A stretch of 64,000 bases of DNA from an uncultured Acidimicrobiaceae bacterium (GCA_905182135.1 CAJJAG010000002.1:62001-126000), one strand, 5' to 3'. Positions 33,446-43,431 are shown, counted from the first letter of the stretch. The notes: a model not told the origin generated them from the sequence alone. A program made the numbers and translations.

Positions 33446-35161
33446 ATGACTGACCAAACCGATGTACACGACCCAGCCACCAGTGCGGCGATCGACGAGA
33501 TCAATGCGCTTGCACCATCAATGGCAATTCCCGTTTCAGGTGTTGCCGCCGCGACATCAGGCGTTCTTGCGGCTGGCGTCGCGCTCGGTGTCGGTGAACT
33601 CTTATCCGGGATTTCAAACAAGATTCCATCGCTGATCATTCGGGTCGGCGATGTCGTCATCGAGAACTCGCCTGGCTCGGTTGAGAGGTGGGCAATCGAC
33701 ACGCTTGGAACCAACGACAAACCAGCACTCATTGTCGGCATCACGCTGATCAGTCTGCTGCTCGGTGGTCTTACCGGTATCGCTGCATCGAAGAAGTTCA
33801 CTGCAGGTGTCACCATCTTCGTACTATTTGGCCTGCTCGGTGGCCTCGCCGCTGGCAGCGACCCTCAGCGCCCTGCCGGATGGGCATGGTTCTCGGCCAT
33901 CCTTGCCGCCGCTGCAGGCACTGCCACCCTTTATCTATTACTCAAGACCGTCCGGGCGTTACCGAACGCTGCTGCATCGCCTGACCAATTAGCAAATAGC
34001 CGCCGTGGCTTCCTGGGGGCTGCGATCGGTGCTGCTGCAGTCAGTGTTGCAGCACCCGTCGTGGGTACGGCGCTTCGCAGCCGCCAGAGTGCCCAGGTCG
34101 AAGGCGACCGCGAGAACGTTGCTGCAGCTCTCAACTCCATCGACACGCCGTCGACTGGCTCCGCAACCAGCTTGTCGGCTGGCTCTGGAACCAGCTTGGA
34201 GTCTGAATCGGCGGCCGTACCCGAACTGACATCATTTGATGACATCGACGGCATCGCCACCCTCGTGACGCCTAACAACAACTTCTACCGCATCGATTCG
34301 GCACTCTCGGTACCTCGAATCGACGTCGAAACCTGGTCGATGAAGATCACCGGCATGGTCGACCAGGAGATCGAACTGACCTTCGACGATCTCTTGGCTA
34401 TGGACCCGGTCGAAGAATTTGTCACACTGTCCTGCGTCTCGAATAACGTCGGCGGTGATCTCGTCGGCAATGCCCGCTGGCTCGGTGTGCCAATCAAGAA
34501 GCTTCTCGATATGGCTGGAGTGCAGCCCGGCGCCACGCAGATCGTAGGTCGCTCGGTCGATGGCTGGACCGGCGGCTTCCCCACCGAGTATCTCAATGAT
34601 CCAGATCGAGTCGCTCTCGTCGCCGTTGCCATGAATGGCGAGCCTCTACCCACCCAACATGGCTTCCCGGTGCGGCTAGTCGTCGCAGGTCTGTACGGCT
34701 ATGTTTCAGCCACCAAATGGCTCAAAGAGATCGAACTCACAACATGGGACGATTTTGATGGCTACTGGATCACCCGAGGCTGGGGCAAGGAAGGCCCAAT
34801 CAAAACACAGTCTCGCATCGACGTGCCGAACGCGAACGCCCGACTCGACGGCGGAGGCCAGCCCATCGCTGGTGTGGCGTGGGCACCAGATCGAGGCATC
34901 GCCAAGGTTGAAGTGCTGATCACTGAGGTCCTCGACGGCGAAGAAGAGCCAAACGAGAACTGGATCGAAGCTGAGCTTTCTGGCGACGTCACCAACAACT
35001 CGTGGCGGCAATGGATGCTGCCATGGAGCGCTCCGACCGGCGACCATGTCATCCGCGTGCGCGCCACCGATGGCCAAGGAGTCACCCAAACGGCGGAACG
35101 TAGTCGGGTTGATCCCGACGGAGCAACTGGTTGGCACACGATTGCGGTGCGGGTCTCCTGA
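33446..35161 (+). CDS. Membrane-anchored sulfite-oxidase-like molybdopterin enzyme
   Basis: 571 residues from ATG 33446 with GAGG upstream. The N-terminal 170 residues contain three to four hydrophobic segments (GVLAAGVALGVGELLSGI, ALIVGITLISLLLGGLTGIA, VTIFVLFGLLGGLAAGS, FSAILAAAAGTATLYLLL). NSRRGFLGAAIGAAAVSVAA follows, a twin-arginine-like motif before the soluble part. The Moco domain has FYRIDSALSVPRIDVETWSM, the Mo-ligand Cys in VTLSCVSNNVGGDLVGNARW (about 330) and GFPVRLVVAGLYGY. A C-terminal Ig-like Mo-co dimerisation domain (IAGVAWAPDRGIAKVEVLI) completes it. Substrate oxidation outside the membrane is inferred. Confidence 0.9.
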   Translation: MTDQTDVHDPATSAAIDEINALAPSMAIPVSGVAAATSGVLAAGVALGVGELLSGISNKIPSLIIRVGDVVIENSPGSVERWAIDTLGTNDKPALIVGITLISLLLGGLTGIAASKKFTAGVTIFVLFGLLGGLAAGSDPQRPAGWAWFSAILAAAAGTATLYLLLKTVRALPNAAASPDQLANSRRGFLGAAIGAAAVSVAAPVVGTALRSRQSAQVEGDRENVAAALNSIDTPSTGSATSLSAGSGTSLESESAAVPELTSFDDIDGIATLVTPNNNFYRIDSALSVPRIDVETWSMKITGMVDQEIELTFDDLLAMDPVEEFVTLSCVSNNVGGDLVGNARWLGVPIKKLLDMAGVQPGATQIVGRSVDGWTGGFPTEYLNDPDRVALVAVAMNGEPLPTQHGFPVRLVVAGLYGYVSATKWLKEIELTTWDDFDGYWITRGWGKEGPIKTQSRIDVPNANARLDGGGQPIAGVAWAPDRGIAKVEVLITEVLDGEEEPNENWIEAELSGDVTNNSWRQWMLPWSAPTGDHVIRVRATDGQGVTQTAERSRVDPDGATGWHTIAVRVS

Positions 35162-35361
35162 CCCCAAACGGGACTCTTCCCACTCTTGTGGAGGTGTCTA
35201 TATGTCACATTCCACCAGATGTCCACCGATCATTAGGCCTCAGTAGATATGGTTTCGGCGCCGATGTTCCACCCCCTGTGGGGAAGACACCAATGACCCT
35301 TGGGTTGTGTTTACGTGCTTCCACCGACTTTGGCGGAACGCAAAAGAGCACGGAGAAGTTT

Positions 35362-35682
35362 ATGGCAAGTCGTCGCGGAGACACATTCGACAAACGGCAG
35401 CGGGAACGCCGCCGCCAAGAGAGAAATGCCGACAAGCGTGCAAAGCGTCAGGGCACTGAGAACCCCAATGGGCCGCTCATTCCAATCCAAGTCCAAGAAG
35501 CGCCACCGGACACCAGCATGGACACCCTGATCGAGGACTTCACCCCGAAGACTTCCGAGCACCGCAAACTGCTCGAGAAGTTCGGCATGATCAAGGAACA
35601 CAAGAAGGCCGGCGGCATCGACACCGACACCTTTGAACTGCTTCGCATGGAGATTTTCGAAGACCTCGGCCTCGAGCCGTAG
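35362..35682 (+). CDS. Highly charged hypothetical protein
   Basis: 106 residues from ATG 35362 with GGAGAAG upstream. The first 35 residues are extremely basic (KRQRERRRQERNADKRAKRQ), suggesting nucleic-acid or ribosome contact. The rest is a short helical domain: SMDTLIEDFTPKTSEHRKLL followed by EKFGMIKEHKKAGGIDTDTF and an acidic tail. No family recognised. It is separated from neighbours by about 200 and 90 bp. Confidence 0.75.
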   Translation: MASRRGDTFDKRQRERRRQERNADKRAKRQGTENPNGPLIPIQVQEAPPDTSMDTLIEDFTPKTSEHRKLLEKFGMIKEHKKAGGIDTDTFELLRMEIFEDLGLEP

Positions 35683-35773
35683 CCTTCGGGTTGCCCCCTT
35701 CGCCTTGCAGCGCCAGAAGACATCTGCACTAGTTTCCCAAAGCGCAGGCTGCGGATCTTGTTGTGAGAGCTGT

Positions 35774-36037
35774 TCAGGTCTGTGCCTCCAGTGCCCTAAA
35801 CACGAGGTCAGTTGTCATGCGCAGGTCCTTTGCCATGATCCGGCGTTGGGGCTCACCGATTGTTGGCGCGGGAGCAGCTTCTCCGGCCAGTTCGGCGATA
35901 CCGGCAGCGATTGTGTTCTCGATCGCAAGCTGGTCGGCGGGTGGCACCAGACCTTTAGCATCGGATGCGATCAAGGCATCGAGCTGCGCACACCATTCGC
36001 GGAGCAGGGTCTTCGGTTCGACAGATGACGCGGACAT
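35774..36037 (-). CDS. Small helical hypothetical protein
   Basis: 87 residues from ATG 36037. It starts with KTLLREWCAQLDALIAS and contains a Pro/Ala-rich linker (EAAPAPTIGEPQRR) between helices. The composition and codon use resemble a real gene and the start gives a clean N-terminus, but no family is recognised. It is convergent with the charged-protein gene at 35.4 kb. Confidence 0.6.
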   Translation of the reverse strand: MSASSVEPKTLLREWCAQLDALIASDAKGLVPPADQLAIENTIAAGIAELAGEAAPAPTIGEPQRRIMAKDLRMTTDLVFRALEAQT

Positions 36038-36060
36038 AACCCTGAGAGTAGCGTTCTGGT

Positions 36061-36183
36061 ATGCCTCAGTACGTCAACGTCTTCGTCGAAGCTTCAGACG
36101 AGGCCAGCTACAGATCTGCCTGCCAAAACAACGGCAAACAGTTCATCGACCAGTCGCTATCTCGCTTTCTGAAAGACGCCTAG
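36061..36183 (+). CDS. Possible 40-codon ORF or gene fragment
   Basis: ATG 36061 to TAG 36183 encodes MPQYVNVFVEASDEASYRSA and a C-terminal SLSRFLKDA. The opening strand and acidic helix look like the start of a ferredoxin-like domain that ends early. It lacks a ribosome-binding site. Either a very small protein or a truncated gene start. Confidence 0.3.
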   Translation: MPQYVNVFVEASDEASYRSACQNNGKQFIDQSLSRFLKDA

Positions 36184-36267
36184 CAGCGGACCATGAAGCA
36201 CCCGACGACGAATAGTCCCTCACCCACGCCGCTACACCGCTGAGCGACGCGATGCTAACTTTCGCAC

Positions 36268-37587
36268 GTGAACGAGTCGTGGGTCATCGTGGGTGCCGGT
36301 TCAGCCGGCTGCGTCATAGCCAATCGGCTTAGCGCTGATCCCGGCCGGCAGATCACCCTGCTCGATAGCGGCCCACCGCTTGGACCTGGCGAGGTGCCGC
36401 TTGGGATCGAAGGGCCCAACTTCTTTGCTGCGATGCAAGAGCCGGGGCGTATGTTTCCTGATCTGCTTGCTACCCGGGCTGTCGGCATCGACCCAACCAT
36501 CTATCAGCGGGGTCGGGGCATCGGCGGTTCGAGCGCAGTGAACGCAATGGTGGCTTTACGCGGCAGCGACAGCCTGTATCGAAGCTGGGGATGGACCAAC
36601 GCAACCGAAGCCTGGTCGCTAGTTCAGCTTCCTACGGAGCTAGCGACCATGTCAGAACTTGGCGCAGTCGACCGGGCGTTGCTTGCCGATGACAGAACCG
36701 AACAGTTGCAGCTCACGAGAACCAATGGTAAGCGAGTTACATCTGCCCAGGCCTACCTCTGGCCGGTGCTTGAACGACCCAACCTGAAGATCAGAGCGGC
36801 CACAACCGTGGCGCGAGTCCGCTTTGACAATCGCCGAGCCACCGGCGTGATCCTCAACGATGGGTCAGAACTCGAAGCCGATCATGTCGTCGTATGCGCC
36901 GGGGCTATCCACTCCCCCGTCGTGCTACTTCGTTCTGGCGTTGACACGCCCTTCGTTGGCTCTGGGCTGCAGGACCACCCCTCAGTGGCGTTCACGCTTG
37001 GCCTACGGGAGCACGCTCACCACGACGCCGCTCGTCTACCAATCGGCACCGCACTCCACACCTATCTCGGGTCTGACTTGATGCAGCTACTCCCCATGAG
37101 CAACCTTGGGCCTGGGCCCGAGGCAACCGGGCTCGGTTCGCTTATGGCAGCTCTCATGACACCAACCGGTCACGCCGGGTCCGTCGGTATCGGCCACACC
37201 GGGACTCCCGTGATCGACTTTGCCCTGCTCGAGGACCCGCACGATGTTGACGGTTTAGTCGCTGCTGCCAAGCTAGCAATCGACCTTCTCGACACCCCAG
37301 CGTTCGACGAAATCACGGAGCAGGTTTACATCGACAACCAAGGAACCACCGTCGAGACGCTCAGCGATTCGTCCTCAATCCGGGAATGGGTGCTCGGTCA
37401 CTGCGGCGACTACGTACATGCAACGAGTACATGTGCCATGGGAACCGTGGTCGATGAAGACTTTATGGTGAAGGGCTACCAGAATTTGTACGTCTGCGAT
37501 GCATCAGTCTTTCCGTCGATTCCTGACGCAAATACCCATCTACCGACCACGATGGTTGCTGAACGTTTCGGCTTACGACACGGCTGA
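36268..37587 (+). CDS. GMC family FAD-dependent oxidoreductase (short form)
   Basis: 439 residues from GTG 36268. FAD-binding WVIVGAGSAGCVIANRLSAD (5-24), GRGIGGSSAVNAMVALRG, and VVCAGAIHSPVVLLRSGV are family signatures. The C-terminal active-site region is HATSTCAMGTVVDEDF and DASVFPSIPDANTHLPTTMV. It is about 60-100 residues shorter than typical choline or alcohol oxidases, mainly in the substrate domain. Alcohol substrate and electron acceptor unknown; short GMC proteins linked to mycofactocin exist, but no mft genes are in this window. Confidence 0.9.
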   Translation: MNESWVIVGAGSAGCVIANRLSADPGRQITLLDSGPPLGPGEVPLGIEGPNFFAAMQEPGRMFPDLLATRAVGIDPTIYQRGRGIGGSSAVNAMVALRGSDSLYRSWGWTNATEAWSLVQLPTELATMSELGAVDRALLADDRTEQLQLTRTNGKRVTSAQAYLWPVLERPNLKIRAATTVARVRFDNRRATGVILNDGSELEADHVVVCAGAIHSPVVLLRSGVDTPFVGSGLQDHPSVAFTLGLREHAHHDAARLPIGTALHTYLGSDLMQLLPMSNLGPGPEATGLGSLMAALMTPTGHAGSVGIGHTGTPVIDFALLEDPHDVDGLVAAAKLAIDLLDTPAFDEITEQVYIDNQGTTVETLSDSSSIREWVLGHCGDYVHATSTCAMGTVVDEDFMVKGYQNLYVCDASVFPSIPDANTHLPTTMVAERFGLRHG

Positions 37588-37762
37588 AAAACCATTCGCA
37601 TCACTCAGCAGTCCCTTCGTTTCCTGCCCGGCTATCCATAGTCCGAATTCGATGGTCCATTTCGCCCCTCGACTGCGTTCTAAAATTACCGATGCGTGTG
37701 GCATGTGTTTTCCGCACCCTTCTTAAGCCGCCAGATCGCAGGGCAGCGATAGCCTCATCTCC

Positions 37763-39715
37763 GTGCTTACGGCGTCGAATCTCGGAATCTCGTTTGGTGC
37801 GCGGCGGCTGTTCAAAGACGTCACGCTCGAACTCAAGCCTGGGCGGCGGATCGCGCTCGTTGGCGGCAACGGTGCCGGCAAAACCACTCTCATCGGCATG
37901 CTGATGGGCGCTGTCGAGCCAGATGAAGGCGCAGTCCACCGTCCAAGTGATCTCCAGATCGGTTATCTGCCCCAAGACCTTGCTGACGCCCCGCAGGGAA
38001 CCGTGCTCGAAGAAGCTATGGCTGGCGATGTACACATGCAAGCAGCTCGCAGCCGCTTGGCCGACCTCGAGGCCAAACTCACATCATCGACGGGTGAGGA
38101 CCCCAAGCTGATTCAGGCTTACAGCGACGCACAAGCCCATTTCGATCAGTTGGGCGGTTACTCGGCCGAGGCCGATGCCCATCGGGTGCTGGCCGGTCTT
38201 GGTTTCAAGGGTACCGACGGAGACAAACCACTTCGGGAACTCTCTGGTGGTTGGCGCATGCGGGCCGCTCTGGCGCGCCTGCTCGTTGCCAAGCCTGACG
38301 TCCTCATACTGGATGAGCCAACGAACCACCTAGATGTCGATAGCGTTTTCTGGCTCGAACGTCAGCTCGCCGCTTGGCCGTCCGCGTTGCTGTTCGTATC
38401 ACACGATCGCGACTTCATCGATGCTGTTGCCGAACGCGTCGTCGAACTATCTGGTGGCACAACTAACGAATACATCGGCGGCTTCGCTGAGTTCGTCGTT
38501 GCTCGCGAAGAACGAATCGCACTGATCGAAGCGGCCGCAGTTAACCAGCAACGCAAGGTCGCACAGGTCGAGAAGTTCGTCGAGCGCTTTCGCTACAAGG
38601 CCACAAAGGCCCGCCAGGTACAGAGCCGGATCAAGACGCTTGAGAAGCTCGACAAGATCGAGGTTCCGACACGAGAGGCCATCAAGGCCAAGTTTGGTTT
38701 TCCTGAACCTCAACGCTCATCACGAATCGTCGTCGAGATCGATGACGTCACTGCCGGCTACGACGGGCAAGCAATCGTGAGCAATGTCAAGCTCGTCGTG
38801 GAGCGCGGCACCAAGGTCGCATTTATTGGTCCCAACGGAGCGGGTAAGACGACACTCGTCAAGATGATCCTCGGCGAACTCGAACCAATGGCTGGAAGCG
38901 TGACCATCGGCAACAACGTTGACATCGCCACGTTTGCTCAGCACCAAACCGAAGTCCTTATCGAGTCTCGATCACCGTTCGAGGAACTCCAGGCCACGAT
39001 GGGCGACTTGGGCATGCGTAACTCGCGCACCATCTTGGGCAGCTTCGGTTTCAGTGGCGAGGCAGCCGACCGCAAGATCGGCGATCTGAGCGGTGGTGAG
39101 CGGACCCGGTTGGCACTGGCAAAGACCATGGTCCACCCGGTCAATCTGCTCGTGCTCGATGAGCCAACAAACCATCTCGACCTTCCGTCATGCGATCTAC
39201 TCGAAGACGCACTTCAGGCGTATCCCGGCACGGTCATTCTGGTGACTCACGACCGGCATCTCATTCGCAACGTCGCCGAAATACTCGTCGAAGTTCGCGA
39301 CGGCAAGGTCACGGTCCACGACGACGTCGACGAACGCCTGCTCGCGCCCGGTGAGAACAGTATGGCCGCCAAGTTGAGCACCTCGACGGCGGGTAAGGCG
39401 AAGAAGAGTTCCAAGAAGACAGATGCCCGCAGCGGTACTGGCCGCAAGCAAGAGAAGCGTGGCCAGGCCGAGCAGCGCAACGGACACCACCAGGACACCA
39501 AGGCGCTACGGATAGAGCTTCGCCAGGCTGAAAAAGACTGGGAGAAGGCTGAGCGTAAGGTTGCACAGTTACAGCTGAAACTGGCAGACCCCGAGATCTA
39601 CGGCGACGCAAATCGAGTCACGTCATTGGCAAAAGAATTTGATGCGGCGAAGGACCGAGCTGCCAAACTGTCCACTCAATGGGAATCCCTTGCGTCCGAG
39701 CTCGAGCGCTCTTAG
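37763..39715 (+). CDS. ABC-F family ATPase
   Basis: 650 residues with two ABC domains and no membrane segment. The first domain has VGGNGAGKTTLIGMLMG (Walker A), ELSGGWRMRAALARLLVAKP (signature) and VLILDEPTNHLDVDS (Walker B). A linker with charged helix (about 245-310) follows. The second domain has GPNGAGKTTLVKMILGE, LSGGERTRLALAKTM and LVLDEPTNHLD. The C-terminal ~110 residues are a Lys/Glu-rich coiled coil as in Uup-like members. ABC-F proteins act on ribosomes; a specific antibiotic-resistance role is not supported by context. Start GTG 37763. Confidence 0.93.
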   Translation: MLTASNLGISFGARRLFKDVTLELKPGRRIALVGGNGAGKTTLIGMLMGAVEPDEGAVHRPSDLQIGYLPQDLADAPQGTVLEEAMAGDVHMQAARSRLADLEAKLTSSTGEDPKLIQAYSDAQAHFDQLGGYSAEADAHRVLAGLGFKGTDGDKPLRELSGGWRMRAALARLLVAKPDVLILDEPTNHLDVDSVFWLERQLAAWPSALLFVSHDRDFIDAVAERVVELSGGTTNEYIGGFAEFVVAREERIALIEAAAVNQQRKVAQVEKFVERFRYKATKARQVQSRIKTLEKLDKIEVPTREAIKAKFGFPEPQRSSRIVVEIDDVTAGYDGQAIVSNVKLVVERGTKVAFIGPNGAGKTTLVKMILGELEPMAGSVTIGNNVDIATFAQHQTEVLIESRSPFEELQATMGDLGMRNSRTILGSFGFSGEAADRKIGDLSGGERTRLALAKTMVHPVNLLVLDEPTNHLDLPSCDLLEDALQAYPGTVILVTHDRHLIRNVAEILVEVRDGKVTVHDDVDERLLAPGENSMAAKLSTSTAGKAKKSSKKTDARSGTGRKQEKRGQAEQRNGHHQDTKALRIELRQAEKDWEKAERKVAQLQLKLADPEIYGDANRVTSLAKEFDAAKDRAAKLSTQWESLASELERS

Positions 39716-39741
39716 AGCTAATTTCTGTCGCAGTATCTACG

Positions 39742-41850
39742 TTAGAGCCGACAGTTCTGGCCAATAAGGCCGCGCAGCTCAGACGGATCCACAAAGCCCG
39801 ACTTCTGCTCTTGTCCAGCTTGAGACCCATAGACCATCGCATTGTCTTCGTTTGTCTGGAAGACAGCGCCTGAAACCATGTCGACAGTCCACGTAACGCA
39901 AAAGAGCGTGGTCAGGTCATTGCCGTTCCATGTCTCGTGCCCGATGAGTCCAATTCGCCAATGGGCCAGATCACCGTCGACAGAACGATCTACGGGGTAC
40001 ACATAGCCCTGTCGCAACGGCCGCCAGTCTTTCACGAAGTTAGCGTCGCTTAGCGAGGCCGTATCAGGTTCCAGAAGCCGAACAAGTTCCCATTGCTCGG
40101 TTGCATAGGCATTGCGCAGTTCCTGCATCGTGAGTAGCTCAGCAATAGCTGGCGAGACCGCTGATTCGGCGTCACCAGGTCCTAAGTCACGTAGCGACGT
40201 CGGGCATGCGAACGACGGGAAAACAATGTTCTCGTCATCGCCCCGCATCAGATCCGGCGTGATCACATCAATTTGGCCTGGGGTCACCCGTGCGACGCCA
40301 ACGAAATCACCAGTACCGGTCACGATGATGTCGACCGACTCGATTGCATTGCCCGTTCCGGGATTGACGACTTGGGCCTGTAGCAGGCTGTCATCGTCGG
40401 GGTTCGAAACAATTGTGGCCAGTGCAGGGCGGCCGTCGATGCCAACGATCGCTACCTGATCTCCTTCCTCCACACGACGAACCCCCATCAACGCGCCAAA
40501 CGCGCTCGGGTCCTCAATCCGGATCGACGCAAACCCATCGGCGATATTCGTCCCCTGCGCCATCGCTCGTACCACCTGGCCTGCGGCGCTGACCTCGATC
40601 CACCAGGGGCTGGCAAGAATTCGTTCGCGGGTCACGATGTTGCCACCGTTCAAGATCACGCCAGTCGCAACCTGGGCCCCGGTGCAGCTAAAGGCCTCGA
40701 CCCGCACAAGTGCCTGTTTCGCAGCAACCGAAGCAGTGACAAGGTCAAAGGATTGGGTAACGGCCGTTTGAGACCCTGGTGTCACACTTGCTTCGGACGT
40801 CTCAACAACAACCGAGACGGTCCCTGCGGCCTCCGATGTGGACGTTGGGCGATTCGCAGTAGACGTGCCCGAGCGACCAACCAGCACGTATGCCAGACCA
40901 ACGCCACCCACCACGGCGAGTAGTAAAGCGACGAGCGACGCAACCAGAAGAGGCGAACGTCGAGCAGAGCGTTGCACCGGCGTGGTCATGCTGGCTGCCA
41001 CCAACTCTGCTGCCAGGTGGCCAGCGGTTGCCTGGCGTTCTTGTGGATCTTTACTCATGGCCCGCGAGATCGCAACGGCAAGGTCCTTGGGGACCGTTGC
41101 TGGTAGCTCAGGAAGCGGGTCTTCGTTGATTCGACGCATCAGCGACAACACCGGTGTTGTGCCACCGGGGTCGCTATAGGCCGGGTAACCATTCAGCAGG
41201 GCAAATAGTGTGGCACCGACCGAATAGACATCGCTCGCTGCGCCCGACTCGAGACCGTCGAATACTTCAGGAGCGGTGTACAGCGGCGTCAGTGTCAGCG
41301 CCTGTGAGGTCCCAAGTGCCTCATCGGTCAGATGGGCGATGCCGAAGTCGGCCACGTCGGGTTGCCCTGAGCCGCGCAACAGAATGTTGGCTGGCTTCAG
41401 GTCTCGGTGTAGCACGCCGTTCTCGTGTGCAGTCTGGACCGCTTGTGCAACCGTCACGCCGATATCTCGGACCCGGGCAGCACTAAACGCTCCCTGTCCG
41501 TCGAGCTCATCTTGCAGGCTGCCTTGCTCGTAAAATGGCATCAGCAGATATGGCTGGCCCGTTACGGTAAACCCACTTCCATACAGCGGAGCGATACCCG
41601 CCGTTTGCGAAAGGCGGCCCATGGCTCGCCGTTCACGGTCGAAGCGCCTCCGAGTCGTCTCGCCATCCACGTTCGTCAACACCTTGACGACAACATCGCG
41701 ATCTAGGTCCGTCTGTCGGGCGCGATACACGATGGCGTTGCCGCCAGCGCCTATCCGCTCGGTGTCAGCCAGGCCTGGGATCCCCAAATCGATCGCTTTG
41801 ATATCACGATCGTAATTGGCCGCCACGCTGTCAATGGCGTCACTCCGCAC
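39742..41850 (-). CDS. Receptor-like Ser/Thr protein kinase with degenerate trypsin-like ectodomain
   Basis: 702 residues from GTG 41850. The kinase domain (about 25-290) has the Gly-rich loop RIGAGGNAIVYRA, VVVKVL, catalytic HRDLKPANILL (about 146-156), VADFGIAHL and LYTAPEVFDG, the PknB-like actinobacterial pattern. One transmembrane helix follows (LLVASLVALLLAVVGGVGLA, about 305-330). The extracellular part has a Ser/Thr-rich linker, then a protease-like beta domain (CTGAQVATGVILNGGNIVTR) without obvious His/Asp/Ser triad, and a C-terminal domain with two Cys. A role as an envelope sensor is inferred. It is 44 nt downstream of the M23 gene on the same strand. Confidence 0.88.
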   Translation of the reverse strand: MRSDAIDSVAANYDRDIKAIDLGIPGLADTERIGAGGNAIVYRARQTDLDRDVVVKVLTNVDGETTRRRFDRERRAMGRLSQTAGIAPLYGSGFTVTGQPYLLMPFYEQGSLQDELDGQGAFSAARVRDIGVTVAQAVQTAHENGVLHRDLKPANILLRGSGQPDVADFGIAHLTDEALGTSQALTLTPLYTAPEVFDGLESGAASDVYSVGATLFALLNGYPAYSDPGGTTPVLSLMRRINEDPLPELPATVPKDLAVAISRAMSKDPQERQATAGHLAAELVAASMTTPVQRSARRSPLLVASLVALLLAVVGGVGLAYVLVGRSGTSTANRPTSTSEAAGTVSVVVETSEASVTPGSQTAVTQSFDLVTASVAAKQALVRVEAFSCTGAQVATGVILNGGNIVTRERILASPWWIEVSAAGQVVRAMAQGTNIADGFASIRIEDPSAFGALMGVRRVEEGDQVAIVGIDGRPALATIVSNPDDDSLLQAQVVNPGTGNAIESVDIIVTGTGDFVGVARVTPGQIDVITPDLMRGDDENIVFPSFACPTSLRDLGPGDAESAVSPAIAELLTMQELRNAYATEQWELVRLLEPDTASLSDANFVKDWRPLRQGYVYPVDRSVDGDLAHWRIGLIGHETWNGNDLTTLFCVTWTVDMVSGAVFQTNEDNAMVYGSQAGQEQKSGFVDPSELRGLIGQNCRL

Positions 41851-41894
41851 ATCATCATGAGGAGCGTCGGACCGCGAATCAGTTACGCCTCAGC

Positions 41895-43271
41895 TCAGGC
41901 TGGGCAACCAGCGGTCTCGGCTGCTCCGCACAATGCCATTGCTATGACCTCGACGGTTGTAGCTGCGTCAAGCCCTGACCCGAGATACCAGTTGTCGATG
42001 AACAACTCCCAGTGCAGATGCAGCGACGGGTCTAACGCTCCCCTAATGCCCTCGGCCGAAGCATTCGTCCCTCGATTTCCGAGTTCACCAAGCCGTTGCC
42101 CTCGTAGGACCCGGCCACCGATCGAGATGGACGGGTCGATCTCTTCGAGGTGAGCCGAAATGGTCACGACGCGGCCAGCACCAGGAATCTCACCATGGTC
42201 AATCACCACGACATTGCCGTACAGCATGACCAGCGTCCAGTGTGGCGTGAAGCCGGCGATGCTGGCTTGCTCCAGCAGTGCCTCTCGTTCAGCTACCGAC
42301 GAGTCCTCATAGTCATTAACCAGATAAACCACCGTGCCATCGGCGATCGAATATCCAGAGCGGTCTGCAGTTCCGCAACCGAAGTCGATGCCTCGATGGG
42401 TTCCGTTGCGGTAGGTACGGGGCGCTCCAGGAAGCGACCCTGAACTCAGCACCAATGGACACCGTTCGTCTGTTGGGCTCGCTATAACGTCTCCCAATGC
42501 TTGGGCCACAGCACGTTGTTCCTCAGCTGGCGGGCCGTCAGCCAAAACGCGAACGCCATCCTGACGCTCGTTGTTCGTCCAAACTGAGAACTGCAGCGAC
42601 GCCGATGGACCCGCAACGGCCCCGAGTGGCTCACCACCGCTAATCAACGCACCAACAGAGATCCCATCTTCGATCGTAGCCAATCTGGCATAGACCGTCT
42701 GCGTATTTGCCGAACCACCGAGTGGGCCGTGGTCGACCACCACATGAGGGCCCAATTCGGCTTGTTCAGCCCATGACCAAACCGCCGACGGCCCAACATT
42801 GTCGAGTCCAGCGACCGGTGCACGAACTACGTTCACCACCCGTCCGCTCGCAGCAGCGACGACGGGAACCGTCGCCCAGTCTTCGATGCAGGTAAGCGTG
42901 ACTGTCCCCGCCACGATGCTGTCGTTACCCAGTAGCCCGCAATCAGGGAGCGGCGTGGACAACACCTCAAAGAGGTCGCCGAGTCGGACTGCCTCACTGA
43001 AAGGGAGCGCCGTGGGCACCGGCGTTGGGCTAGGAATTGGGGTTGGGATGGCTGTGCCTGTTGGGGTTCGTTCTGATGGTGCTGCATCCGCAGGAGCGAC
43101 CGTGGCGGTGCCTGCAGATATTGCAGCAGGTATTGCAGCAGGGCCTGGCGCAGCGGCTTGTCCGACCGTGAACCACCAAATCAGAAGGCCAAGCCCCGCA
43201 AGGGCGGCGGTTGCGCTGATGACACGGAGCGGGCGGGCACTTCTCGACACAGTCGGGAAGGGTAGAGGCAA
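41895..43271 (-). CDS. Membrane-anchored protein with two M23/LytM-type domains
   Basis: 458 residues, start TTG 43271 or GTG 43250. An N-terminal membrane helix (ISATAALAGLGLLIWWFTV) is followed by a Thr/Pro-rich linker (TAIPTPIPSPTPVPTALP). A first beta domain (VPVVAAASGRVVNVVRAPV, GPHVVVDHGPLGGSANTQTV) looks like an M23 fold lacking zinc ligands. The second has GTHRGIDFGCGTADRSG, VVVIDHGEIPGAGRVVTISA and LHLHWELF, which supply candidate H, D and HxH ligands. The second domain could be an active peptidoglycan endopeptidase. It pairs with the receptor kinase downstream. Confidence 0.82.
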   Translation of the reverse strand: MPLPFPTVSRSARPLRVISATAALAGLGLLIWWFTVGQAAAPGPAAIPAAISAGTATVAPADAAPSERTPTGTAIPTPIPSPTPVPTALPFSEAVRLGDLFEVLSTPLPDCGLLGNDSIVAGTVTLTCIEDWATVPVVAAASGRVVNVVRAPVAGLDNVGPSAVWSWAEQAELGPHVVVDHGPLGGSANTQTVYARLATIEDGISVGALISGGEPLGAVAGPSASLQFSVWTNNERQDGVRVLADGPPAEEQRAVAQALGDVIASPTDERCPLVLSSGSLPGAPRTYRNGTHRGIDFGCGTADRSGYSIADGTVVYLVNDYEDSSVAEREALLEQASIAGFTPHWTLVMLYGNVVVIDHGEIPGAGRVVTISAHLEEIDPSISIGGRVLRGQRLGELGNRGTNASAEGIRGALDPSLHLHWELFIDNWYLGSGLDAATTVEVIAMALCGAAETAGCPA

Positions 43272-43431
43272 TTCTTCGTGGGCAGTTGGACCCCGGGGTG
43301 TGTTTAGGAGAGAGCGGCTGCCCGATCCGTGCCGCCAGGCGATATGCCAGGATCGCGTGTGACCGACCTCACGTTGATCTCTCGCACCTCGGCGACAAAG
43401 CGGCCCACAAACGGTCCAATTTCATCACGCC

